This document shows, in pieces, positions 16,239 to 25,054 of a stretch of DNA of 64,000 bases. Where the stretch lies: positions 12,513-76,512 of the forward strand of contig NZ_JMCC02000062.1 in assembly GCF_000737335.2 (NCBI RefSeq), read 5' to 3'. The notes beneath the pieces were generated by a model. It searched no databases and had not been told where the DNA came from. It was given only the letters and a program-made list of their open reading frames with translations. This DNA is from Enhygromyxa salina. GTDB lineage: Bacteria; Myxococcota_A; Polyangia; Nannocystales; Nannocystaceae. Both the position numbers and the translations under genes were made by a program. The first letter of the stretch is position 1; every line of letters starts with the position of its first letter.

Positions 16239-17570
16239 ATGCGAGAACATGGGGACGCGCCCGAGGACGAGCAGGAGATCCAGACGGTCCCCGAGGACGA
16301 GCCCGTCTCGCCCGACAGCGAGTCGTTCGACAGCGACTCCGGGATGCGCCGGATCGAGGTCGGCTCGGTGTTCTGCTCGGAGTGCGGGACCCAAAACGGC
16401 GCGAGCGCGACGATCTGTCACAGCTGCGGCCGGCTGCTCGATCCGCTGGCCCAAGCCCAGCGCTCGACCGCGCCGGTTCGCAAGCTGCACGGTGTCGTGG
16501 TCGCAACCGTCACGGGGATCAGCGTGGGCGCGGTGCTGCTCGCGTGGATGACCGGGCTGTCGATGCACCTCGAGGTCGCGGACGTGATGCGGGTCGAAGG
16601 CGAGCGCTTGGTTCGGGTCGAGGTCCTGACGTCAAACGCGGATCTGTCCCAAGTGTTCGGGCTGGCCCTGGCGTTTGGGCTGGCGGGGCTGGTCGCCTCG
16701 ATCGTGTTCGCGGGTCGGTACTTGCGCGAGGTCGTGCTCGGGGCCACCGCGGGTGTGTTCGCGCAGTTCGTGCTGTGGCTGTTCATGGCCCGCGCTGCGG
16801 GCGGGCACCTACGCAGTGACCTGTGGATCGCCGGCGATGGCTTCGTGTTGCGCGGCCCCGCGCCGATCCTGCTGACGCAGCTGCTGCTCTTGATGTTGTT
16901 CACCGCGATCCTGTTCGCGTTCGCGGGCTGGATCGCGCAAGAGCAGATCACCGGCAAGGCCACCTGCGTGCAGTGCCACAGCCGCTACTCGCTGCGGCCG
17001 CGGCCGCCCGTGCGGTGTCCCAAATGCGACGCCGAGCAGGACCGCGACGGCGTGCAGTGGCCGTGGGTGATGCTCGTGGCGCTGGGGTGTTCGATCGCGT
17101 TCGCGCTGGTGGTCGTGTTCCTCCGCGAGCCGCTGGGGTTCGCGCTCGAGTGTCACGGGCAAATGTCAAAGGGCTGCATCGACGCCCGCGGCGACAGCAG
17201 CTTCACGATCTTCGTGACCGCCATGACCTCGCGGGACTTCACGTTCTGGGCGGTGGATCAGTGGCGCTACCTGGGCGTGACCGCGCCGCTGATGCTGGGC
17301 GCGCCCTTGTTGCTGACCTTCTTGGTCAAGCGCGGCTCGCGAGCGAGCGCGGGCGCGCTGGTGCCGATCAACTGGCTGCTGGCGACCTTCGTGGTGATGA
17401 TCGCGCTTGGGGACCTAGGGGGCAGCGACGCGGGGTTCATCTTCTTGATGCGGATGCAGGTGCTGGCGCTGTTCTCGTGGGGCGCGGTCGGGGTGGTCGG
17501 CGTGCTGATCGGCGACAAGCTGCGCTACCGCAAGGGCTCGGCGTACCTCGACGAGATCGACGACGACTGA
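16239..17570 (+). CDS. Membrane protein with two zinc ribbons
   Basis: This 443-aa protein starts at ATG 16239. Residues 1-45 are very acidic. A zinc ribbon (VFCSECGTQNGASATICHSCG) spans ~45-66, followed by about four helices. A second ribbon (TCVQCHSRYSLRP...VRCPKCDAEQ) near residue 245 lies in a loop, and three or four more helices follow. Ribbon-plus-helices proteins of this type (zinc-ribbon domain-containing membrane proteins) are common in Myxococcota, with unknown function. The gene is divergent from the metalloprotease gene, and the two starts are close or overlap depending on the protease start. Confidence 0.75.
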   Translation: MREHGDAPEDEQEIQTVPEDEPVSPDSESFDSDSGMRRIEVGSVFCSECGTQNGASATICHSCGRLLDPLAQAQRSTAPVRKLHGVVVATVTGISVGAVLLAWMTGLSMHLEVADVMRVEGERLVRVEVLTSNADLSQVFGLALAFGLAGLVASIVFAGRYLREVVLGATAGVFAQFVLWLFMARAAGGHLRSDLWIAGDGFVLRGPAPILLTQLLLLMLFTAILFAFAGWIAQEQITGKATCVQCHSRYSLRPRPPVRCPKCDAEQDRDGVQWPWVMLVALGCSIAFALVVVFLREPLGFALECHGQMSKGCIDARGDSSFTIFVTAMTSRDFTFWAVDQWRYLGVTAPLMLGAPLLLTFLVKRGSRASAGALVPINWLLATFVVMIALGDLGGSDAGFIFLMRMQVLALFSWGAVGVVGVLIGDKLRYRKGSAYLDEIDDD

Positions 17571-17585
17571 GGCTGTTGTCCGCGC

Positions 17586-18359
17586 TCAAGAGCGGCTGAG
17601 GCCGCCGGTGCCGTACATGATCAACGGCGGCGCGTTGTTGCGCTCATCGAGGATGCGCAGCTCGATCTGCGCGAGCTCCATCAAGAACCCGAGCCCGCGC
17701 ATGTACAGATCGTCGACGCAAAATCGCAGCTCGCCAAAGATCTCTGGGTCAGGACGAAAGCACACCCGCGTCCTTGTCTGTTGGCCGGGCTTGGGCGGAT
17801 CTCGAGTCAGCGGGCACTCGGCCTCGCCGCGGTAGAACGCTTGGTGCCAGACGCCGTCGTCGCGGGTGATCTCGATCCGACACCAGTGGCTGAGCGCGCA
17901 CGTGACGACCGGGGCCGCCAGGCTCTGCGTCAACATGACCTGGCCCTCGGCCGAGCGGCGCAGCCACGGCCAGCGCTGCAGCCCTCGAGCCGCGCGATCC
18001 GGATCGAAGCCGGGGCCTGTGTGGGTGACCATGGCGGACCCATCGGTCAACAACCGGATCTCCAAGCCCTCGCAGCGACCGTCGATCACGTCGTCGATCG
18101 CAAACGACATCGCGCCTTCGAGCATGGTCCCGAGCGCCGCCGGGCGGGTGATGTCGCCGACCGAGGTGAACGGGTTGTCGCGGATGTTGGCGATGATGCG
18201 CAGCCGCTCGCGGGGGCGCCGGGGCTGACTGCTCACCCACACCCGCGAGGTGACCACGTCGTGCGACGCCGGCAACTCTTCGGGCGTATCGAGTTTGCGC
18301 TCGTTGACCAGCCCGTCGAAGGCTTCACGCAACCGGTCTGCGACACCGCGCACCCTCAC
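17586..18359 (-). CDS. Stand-alone GyrB-like (GHKL) domain with degenerate ATP site
   Basis: This 257-aa protein aligns by eye with the ATPase domain of GyrB/ParE: IRDNPFTSVGDIT for 'IR.RP.MYIGD', then MLEGAMSFAIDDVIDGRCEG for 'VFEVVDNAIDEALAGHC', then the 'DGSAMVTHTGPGFDPD' region for 'DGS..V.DDGRGIP', then APVVTCALSHWCRIEITRDD for 'VSVVNALS..L....RDG', then FRPDPEIF for the strand before the transducer domain. However, the catalytic Glu and the Mg-binding Asn of the N-box are replaced (by Gly and Phe), and the adenine-contacting Asp is His. So ATP hydrolysis is unlikely. No TOPRIM domain follows. The protein may bind or mimic gyrase or a nucleotide; this is inference. Confidence 0.7.
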   Translation of the reverse strand: MRVRGVADRLREAFDGLVNERKLDTPEELPASHDVVTSRVWVSSQPRRPRERLRIIANIRDNPFTSVGDITRPAALGTMLEGAMSFAIDDVIDGRCEGLEIRLLTDGSAMVTHTGPGFDPDRAARGLQRWPWLRRSAEGQVMLTQSLAAPVVTCALSHWCRIEITRDDGVWHQAFYRGEAECPLTRDPPKPGQQTRTRVCFRPDPEIFGELRFCVDDLYMRGLGFLMELAQIELRILDERNNAPPLIMYGTGGLSRS

Positions 18360-18515
18360 AAATGTAACAGCATCCCAGACCGGCAGATGCTCGACGCGCC
18401 GATGCCGGGTCGCGCTCGGTAGAGCGCAGCCAAGTCCTGACCAGCCCCGAGCCAGGCCGGGCGGTCGGCGTCACGCGGTCGAGCCCGCGGCCGCAATTGC
18501 TTGGCCCCCCCCGCG

Positions 18516-20492
<1,977 letters not shown>

Positions 20493-20579
20493 CGAGGTCA
20501 ATGGTCGGCTATCGCGGCGCGCGACTCCACCGTATGCCAGAAATTTGCGCACGATGTCAGCTTGGTGGAGGGTGAGAGC

Positions 20580-21611
20580 ATGCGTCGGCTGCAGCTGATC
20601 ATGCTCGTGGGCTTGGCGAGCCTGGTGTCGCTCGCGGGGCCCCGATCTACCGCGTGGGCGGGGCCCCGGGCGTACATCGTTCAGCGCGGTGACACGCTGT
20701 GGGAGCTGGCCGAGGACAACGGCTGCACGATCGAGCAGCTGCGCAAGGCCAACAAGCTGGACGTCGATGATCCGATCATCGTTGGCAACCAGCTGGACCT
20801 CTCGGCCTGCTCGGGAGGTTCGGCGCAGGCGAGCACCGCCGGGCGTCGCTACGTCGTGGTGGCCGGCGACAGCCTATCCTCGATCGCGCGCAAGCACGGA
20901 ACGACCGTCGCCGAGCTGCGCTCCCTCAACGACATCAAGGGCAACCTGATCAAGCTTGGCCAGCAGCTGCGGGTGCCGGGTCAGGCCAAGCGAACGGTGC
21001 GCTTGCTGGTCGGCCAGAGCCGCGGTCGGCCGGGCCACGGGTGGCTGTACCAGCCGAGTCAGCTGCCGCAGAGCTCGGCCTACTACCGGCGTCGGATCGA
21101 GCGGACCTGGGCGGCTGCGCACGTGATCGACCACACCGTCAACGCGGTGGCCGACGCTCGCGCTGCGTTTCCCAAGCTGCACCGGCTGGCGATCGGTGAT
21201 CTGTCCGACAAGGACGGCGGGTCGCTCTCGGGCCACCACTCGCACCAATCGGGGCGCGACATCGACGTGGGGCTGTACTACCGCAAGGTCCCGGCCGGGT
21301 ACCCAAGCGAGTTCGTGGTCGCGACCAAGGACAACTTCGACGCCGCCGCGACCTGGGCCCTGCTGGTCAGCTTCGTGCGTACGGCCGGGCGCGACGGCGG
21401 CGTCGAGAAGGTGTTCTTGGACTACGAGCTGCAGGGCTGGCTGTACGCGGCCGCGCGCAAGGACGGCTGGTCGAAGGCCAAGCTCCGCGACGTGTTTCAG
21501 TACCCCGATGGGCCCTACGCCGCGCATGGGATCGTGCGTCACGAGCCCAAGCACGACGACCACATCCACGTGCGCTTCACGTGCACGCCCGACGACGACG
21601 GCTGCAAGTAG
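20580..21611 (+). CDS. Secreted LysM / MepA-type (M74) murein endopeptidase
   Basis: I start at ATG 20580, preceded by GGAGGGTGAG, a good ribosome-binding site, giving a 343-aa product with a clear signal peptide ending near TAWA. Two LysM peptidoglycan-binding repeats lie at ~32-60 (IVQRGDTLWELAEDNGCT) and ~91-119 (VVVAGDSLSSIARKHGTT). The catalytic part carries SGHHSHQSGRDIDVG near residue 220 and DDHIHVRF near 328, the zinc ligands of penicillin-insensitive murein endopeptidase MepA, which cuts D-Ala-mDAP cross-links. It probably acts in the periplasm in cell-wall remodelling. The N-terminal LysM pair is an addition relative to enterobacterial MepA. Confidence 0.85.
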   Translation: MRRLQLIMLVGLASLVSLAGPRSTAWAGPRAYIVQRGDTLWELAEDNGCTIEQLRKANKLDVDDPIIVGNQLDLSACSGGSAQASTAGRRYVVVAGDSLSSIARKHGTTVAELRSLNDIKGNLIKLGQQLRVPGQAKRTVRLLVGQSRGRPGHGWLYQPSQLPQSSAYYRRRIERTWAAAHVIDHTVNAVADARAAFPKLHRLAIGDLSDKDGGSLSGHHSHQSGRDIDVGLYYRKVPAGYPSEFVVATKDNFDAAATWALLVSFVRTAGRDGGVEKVFLDYELQGWLYAAARKDGWSKAKLRDVFQYPDGPYAAHGIVRHEPKHDDHIHVRFTCTPDDDGCK

Positions 21612-21682
21612 GCGGGCGCGATCAGTCGCACGGGGCCGGGCGCATGTGTCGGCTGGTCCAGCTCGACACGACCTTCCGACCC

Positions 21683-23068
21683 ATGCAAAACAGGTCCATG
21701 TCGGTCAGCCGCTCCCACAATTTTTCGCGATCTTTCGCGTGGCTGGCGATGCTGCTTGGCGCTTGCACCAGCGTCACGCCGCCCCCGGGGGAGGCGTCCA
21801 AACCCTCTCCCACGCGCAGCCCACCGGTAGACGAGACCCCCAGCGCTGCGCCGACGCCCGCGAGCGACCTGACGATCCGCTCGCCTCCAGTCGACGATCC
21901 CGGCACGCCCACGGTCGACCCCAGCGAGCGGCTCGACGCCCCTGCGCGCTACGAAGGCCTGGTGCTCCGCGCGGCGCTCCCGATCCGGGCTCGCTACGCA
22001 AACTTGGTCTACGAGGGCAACAACAAGCACTTTCGCGCCGAGCCGGACGCGGCGGGGCTGTTTCGATCTGGCGACGAGACGGCCGCGGACTGGCGTCGCT
22101 TCGCCGCGGGAGTTGGCGGCTTGGTCGTGCTGCGTGACTCGTTGTTCTCGCAGCAAGATCACCCCGTCGCCCAGCGGCCGCGGGCGCTCATGATGTCGCC
22201 AAGCTGGGTCACCGTCGCGGTCGCGCAGACGCTCGCCAACCGCCCGCTGACCGCCCCACGCAGCGCGCCGATCGACGACGACGCCGCGTGGGCGGGCACC
22301 GACATCAACGCCTATTTTGGCTCGTTCCCCGTCAGTGAGCGGCTGTTTGGTGACGCGACGCGACCGCTCGCAACGGCCGACGCCAGCGCCCGACTGCAGA
22401 TCCAAAACGCCAGGGTCTCGATGCAGATGTTGGCCGCCGCGGCCCAGGCGATGATCGACGCGGCCCCGCGCGGCGCCGAAGCGGTCGCGCAAGCCGGCGC
22501 CGAGTGGATCGCAGCCTCGGATCGCAGCTACTTTGGCGCCGAGCTGCGCCGCGACAAGATCATCCCGATCTTCGTGGAGAACCCCAACGAGCACGAGCTG
22601 CGCGACGAAGGCAAGGGGCTTGGCGTGTGGGGTTGGGAGCTCGCGCCGCAGGCCTTGGCGATCACCCGGCGCGTCGTCTACGGCCGGCGCTTGCTCGATG
22701 GGGCGCTCGCGGTCGAGCGCTATGATCTGCGCTTCGAGGCCGAACAGGATCGTGCGATCGCCCTGCTCGAGGAGCTGGTCCCGCGCGACTCCAGCGGGCA
22801 CCCGCTGTGGCTGTGGGTCAACGGCGGCACCGACGGCCACGGCAAGGGTGACCCGGCGGTGCCCTACATCAAGGACTTCCAGGCCAAGATCGCCGCCGCC
22901 AACATCGAGGTCTCGCGCGTGGTGCTGCTGAGCAAGCCCAGCGTGCGCCCGTGGGGTGCCGACGGCAAGCAAGTCCTCGAGACCGAGGTTGATCGCTACG
23001 CGAAGCTGGGCATCCCGCTGAGCGTGCAGCTGCAGACCCAGCAACTACAGAAGCTGATCGCCGACTGA
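21683..23068 (+). CDS. Lipoprotein of unknown function
   Basis: Starts at ATG 21683 (or 21698) give MQNRSMSVSRSHNFSRSFAW followed by a hydrophobic stretch and the lipobox MLLGAC, so it is a predicted lipoprotein of ~461 aa. A Pro/Ser/Thr linker (~60 residues) precedes a globular domain with an ordered mix of helices (IQNARVSMQMLAAAAQAMID) and strands (PLWLWVNGGTDGHGKGD). The WVNGGTDGHGKGD loop looks like a possible ligand or metal site, but I do not recognise a family. It follows the LysM/MepA gene with 71 bp between them, on the same strand. Confidence 0.7.
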   Translation: MQNRSMSVSRSHNFSRSFAWLAMLLGACTSVTPPPGEASKPSPTRSPPVDETPSAAPTPASDLTIRSPPVDDPGTPTVDPSERLDAPARYEGLVLRAALPIRARYANLVYEGNNKHFRAEPDAAGLFRSGDETAADWRRFAAGVGGLVVLRDSLFSQQDHPVAQRPRALMMSPSWVTVAVAQTLANRPLTAPRSAPIDDDAAWAGTDINAYFGSFPVSERLFGDATRPLATADASARLQIQNARVSMQMLAAAAQAMIDAAPRGAEAVAQAGAEWIAASDRSYFGAELRRDKIIPIFVENPNEHELRDEGKGLGVWGWELAPQALAITRRVVYGRRLLDGALAVERYDLRFEAEQDRAIALLEELVPRDSSGHPLWLWVNGGTDGHGKGDPAVPYIKDFQAKIAAANIEVSRVVLLSKPSVRPWGADGKQVLETEVDRYAKLGIPLSVQLQTQQLQKLIAD

Positions 23069-23081
23069 GCTTCGCGGCCCG

Positions 23082-23126
23082 CTAGGGCTAGGGCTAGGAC
23101 GGCGAGGTGCCCGCGAGCACCTCGCC
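23082..23126 (+). terminator. Hairpin between converging genes, preceded by three TAGGGC repeats
   Basis: GGCGAGGTGC (23101-23110) pairs perfectly with GCACCTCGCC (23117-23126) around the loop CCGCGA, a 10-bp GC stem between two converging genes. No U-run follows. Immediately upstream is a short tandem ctaggg repeat (23082-23098). The hairpin could end transcription from one or both sides. Confidence 0.5.
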
Positions 23127-23147
23127 CGAGCTGAAGCCAGATACCGG

Positions 23148-24647
23148 TCAGAGCGCCGCGCTCACGTCGGCGTGGCGGTCTGCGATGTGATCCGCGATCG
23201 CGTTGTTGCCCCCCGAGATCGAGCTCTCGAACGCGGCGTCGCTGTTCAAGAAGGTGTACCCGGGCTGCTCCCCGTCCGCGCCCACGACGTAGGGCGTGAT
23301 CAGATCGTGATAGGTCTGCGCCAGCGCCGTCGTCGTCTGCAGGTCAAACGCCCCCGTCTGCAGGTCGAGGAGCTTGTCTCGGTACGCCGCGCTGTAGACC
23401 TCGTCGTCGAGCAGCCGACGGATCATGGGCCACTGCGCGCTGATCTCATCGAGGAGCACCGAGTCAGACCCACCGCCCGGCCCGCCGCCGCCGCCACCCG
23501 GCCCAGGCCCGCCGCCGCCACCTTGGATCAGCAGCGACTCGTTGAGGTCCCAAGGGATCCACTTGATCAGCCCATCCGAGGGATCCGCGTACAGATAGTA
23601 GTTGTGCGTCATCCACCCATAGCTGTCCCAGTTGACGATCGACTGGTTGACCGCGAGCAGCGTCAAGAACCCATCCACGTCAAACACCGACTCGAGCTCG
23701 GCGCGCCACTGCGCTCCGCTGCCGCTGTTGAGCACGCTGATCAACTCCTCCACGTCGGCATAGTCAGCTAGCTCTTCGTTGGTCTTCTTGATCATGCTGT
23801 CGGCGTCAAAGCTCTGGAGCCGCGCGCCCGCGCCATCGGGCTTGTAGAGGTTGCCGCTGGCGTCGGCGAATTGTGTGTCGAGCATCTTGTTCGAGGGATC
23901 CTCGATCATCGTGTACAGACCCCAGTAGGTCGGCCCCTGGCCAACGTCCACGTAGATGCGCACGAACGCCGAGCGGGCCACCGGAACCCCCGCGGCCCGA
24001 AAAATATCGCCGGCCAGCTTGTCGCGGATCAGCGAGTTATCCTTGTAGGCGTTCGAGAAGGTCATCTTCTTGAACCCGTAGAAGCGCTGGTCGACCAGCT
24101 CGGGGTTGTCCGCTTCGTACTCGTCAAATTTGAAGCGCAGCGCGAGCTTGTCGATGCCCTGGTTGGTCGCGGAGTGGAGCGAGGAGTTGCCTTTGTAGCG
24201 GACCCCGACCTGCCACCAGGTCTTGCCGTCGTACGCGACGTCGGCGGGGACGTAGATCGGGTCGAGGTTCCAGTTGTTGTTGGCCGCCATGTCGTCCAAG
24301 TCGGACCGCATGTCCGCGTAGTCCAGGGGGTCGATCGTGAGATCGAGCCGCTGAACCTTGGTGTCGTCGAACAGCCGGTCGTAGTCGGGCGTCGCCCCCT
24401 TGCAGTGGCTGTCGCGGCCCCAACCATCGGGCCGGACCAGGTCCGCCGGGTCATCGTCACACAGGCCCGCGCCGCCGTCGGTGCCGTTGTCAGAGCTGTC
24501 GGAGCTGTCGGCCTCCTCGGTTCCGTCGGTCTCGCCGGTTCCTGCCTTGCCGGTTCCTGCCTCGGAGTCGGCGAGCCCCGGATCATCGCCGCACGCGAGC
24601 GTCAGAGTACAGAGCAAGACCAAGGACGAGAGCCGTATGAGCTGCAT
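23148..24647 (-). CDS. CotH-kinase-like lipoprotein
   Basis: The ATG at 24647 opens MQLIRLSSLVLLCTLTLACG, a lipoprotein signal (LTLAC). The 499-aa product then has a Gly/Thr/Glu/Asp linker and a CotH-kinase-like domain: GVRYKGNSSLHSATNQG near residue 155, KLALRFKFDEYE, GFKKMTFSNAYKDNSLIRDKLAGD, YWGLYTMIEDPSNKMLD, and THNYYLYADPSDGLIKWIPWDLN near residue 350. CotH-family proteins phosphorylate extracellular proteins such as spore-coat CotB. Here the final acidic residue of the 'PWDLD' motif reads Asn. A Gly/Pro loop (~23 residues) is inserted just after it. An exported protein-kinase-like role is plausible. Confidence 0.8.
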   Translation of the reverse strand: MQLIRLSSLVLLCTLTLACGDDPGLADSEAGTGKAGTGETDGTEEADSSDSSDNGTDGGAGLCDDDPADLVRPDGWGRDSHCKGATPDYDRLFDDTKVQRLDLTIDPLDYADMRSDLDDMAANNNWNLDPIYVPADVAYDGKTWWQVGVRYKGNSSLHSATNQGIDKLALRFKFDEYEADNPELVDQRFYGFKKMTFSNAYKDNSLIRDKLAGDIFRAAGVPVARSAFVRIYVDVGQGPTYWGLYTMIEDPSNKMLDTQFADASGNLYKPDGAGARLQSFDADSMIKKTNEELADYADVEELISVLNSGSGAQWRAELESVFDVDGFLTLLAVNQSIVNWDSYGWMTHNYYLYADPSDGLIKWIPWDLNESLLIQGGGGGPGPGGGGGGPGGGSDSVLLDEISAQWPMIRRLLDDEVYSAAYRDKLLDLQTGAFDLQTTTALAQTYHDLITPYVVGADGEQPGYTFLNSDAAFESSISGGNNAIADHIADRHADVSAAL

Positions 24648-24820
24648 GGACCGGGCGATTAGCAGGTTCCATGCCACGGCGCAGGCGCAGCTGTGTTCAG
24701 CTCGGGCGAGCGGAACACACCGGCCAAATCCGCGGGTTTCGCCCTACCGTGGCAGGTTCCGCACGTGCTGCTGCGGATCACGCATGACCACGACGCGCCG
24801 CCGTCAGGCTACGATGGCGT

Positions 24821-25009
24821 GTGCGACGCCTTCTCGCCCCGCTCACCCTCGCCCTGTTCCTGCTGACCCCCGCGCTCGCGCTCGCTGACCTCGCGCCTTC
24901 GGGCGGGTGCAACCGCTGCAGCGTCGACGACGAGGTCACCCAGGGGACGGCCGTGTTTGCCGTGGTCGGGTTCATCGGTCTGCTCGCGCTCCGCCGTCGC
25001 GGGGGTTGA
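24821..25009 (+). CDS. Minimal 62-aa secreted peptide with Cys pair, TM helix and RRR tail
   Basis: From GTG 24821 the protein is a signal peptide (RRLLAPLTLALFLLTPALALA), a short loop DLAPSGGCNRCSVDDEVTQG, a hydrophobic helix (VFAVVGFIGLLAL) and RRRGG. The C-terminal half has the Cys / TM / Arg layout of MYXO-CTERM sorting tails. After both ends are processed almost nothing remains except the CNRC loop. It lies 46 bp before the fusion-enzyme gene, same strand. Coding status is supported by the coherent signal-plus-anchor pattern. The function is unknown. Confidence 0.6.
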   Translation: MRRLLAPLTLALFLLTPALALADLAPSGGCNRCSVDDEVTQGTAVFAVVGFIGLLALRRRGG

Positions 25010-25054
25010 GCGCGGCCCGATGCTCACGACCCGAAGACCTACCCTGGGATCACC

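Noticed and set aside
23082..23098. Telomere-like ctaggg tandem repeats
   Set aside because: Only three units next to a hairpin; coincidental short repeat and not a chromosome end.
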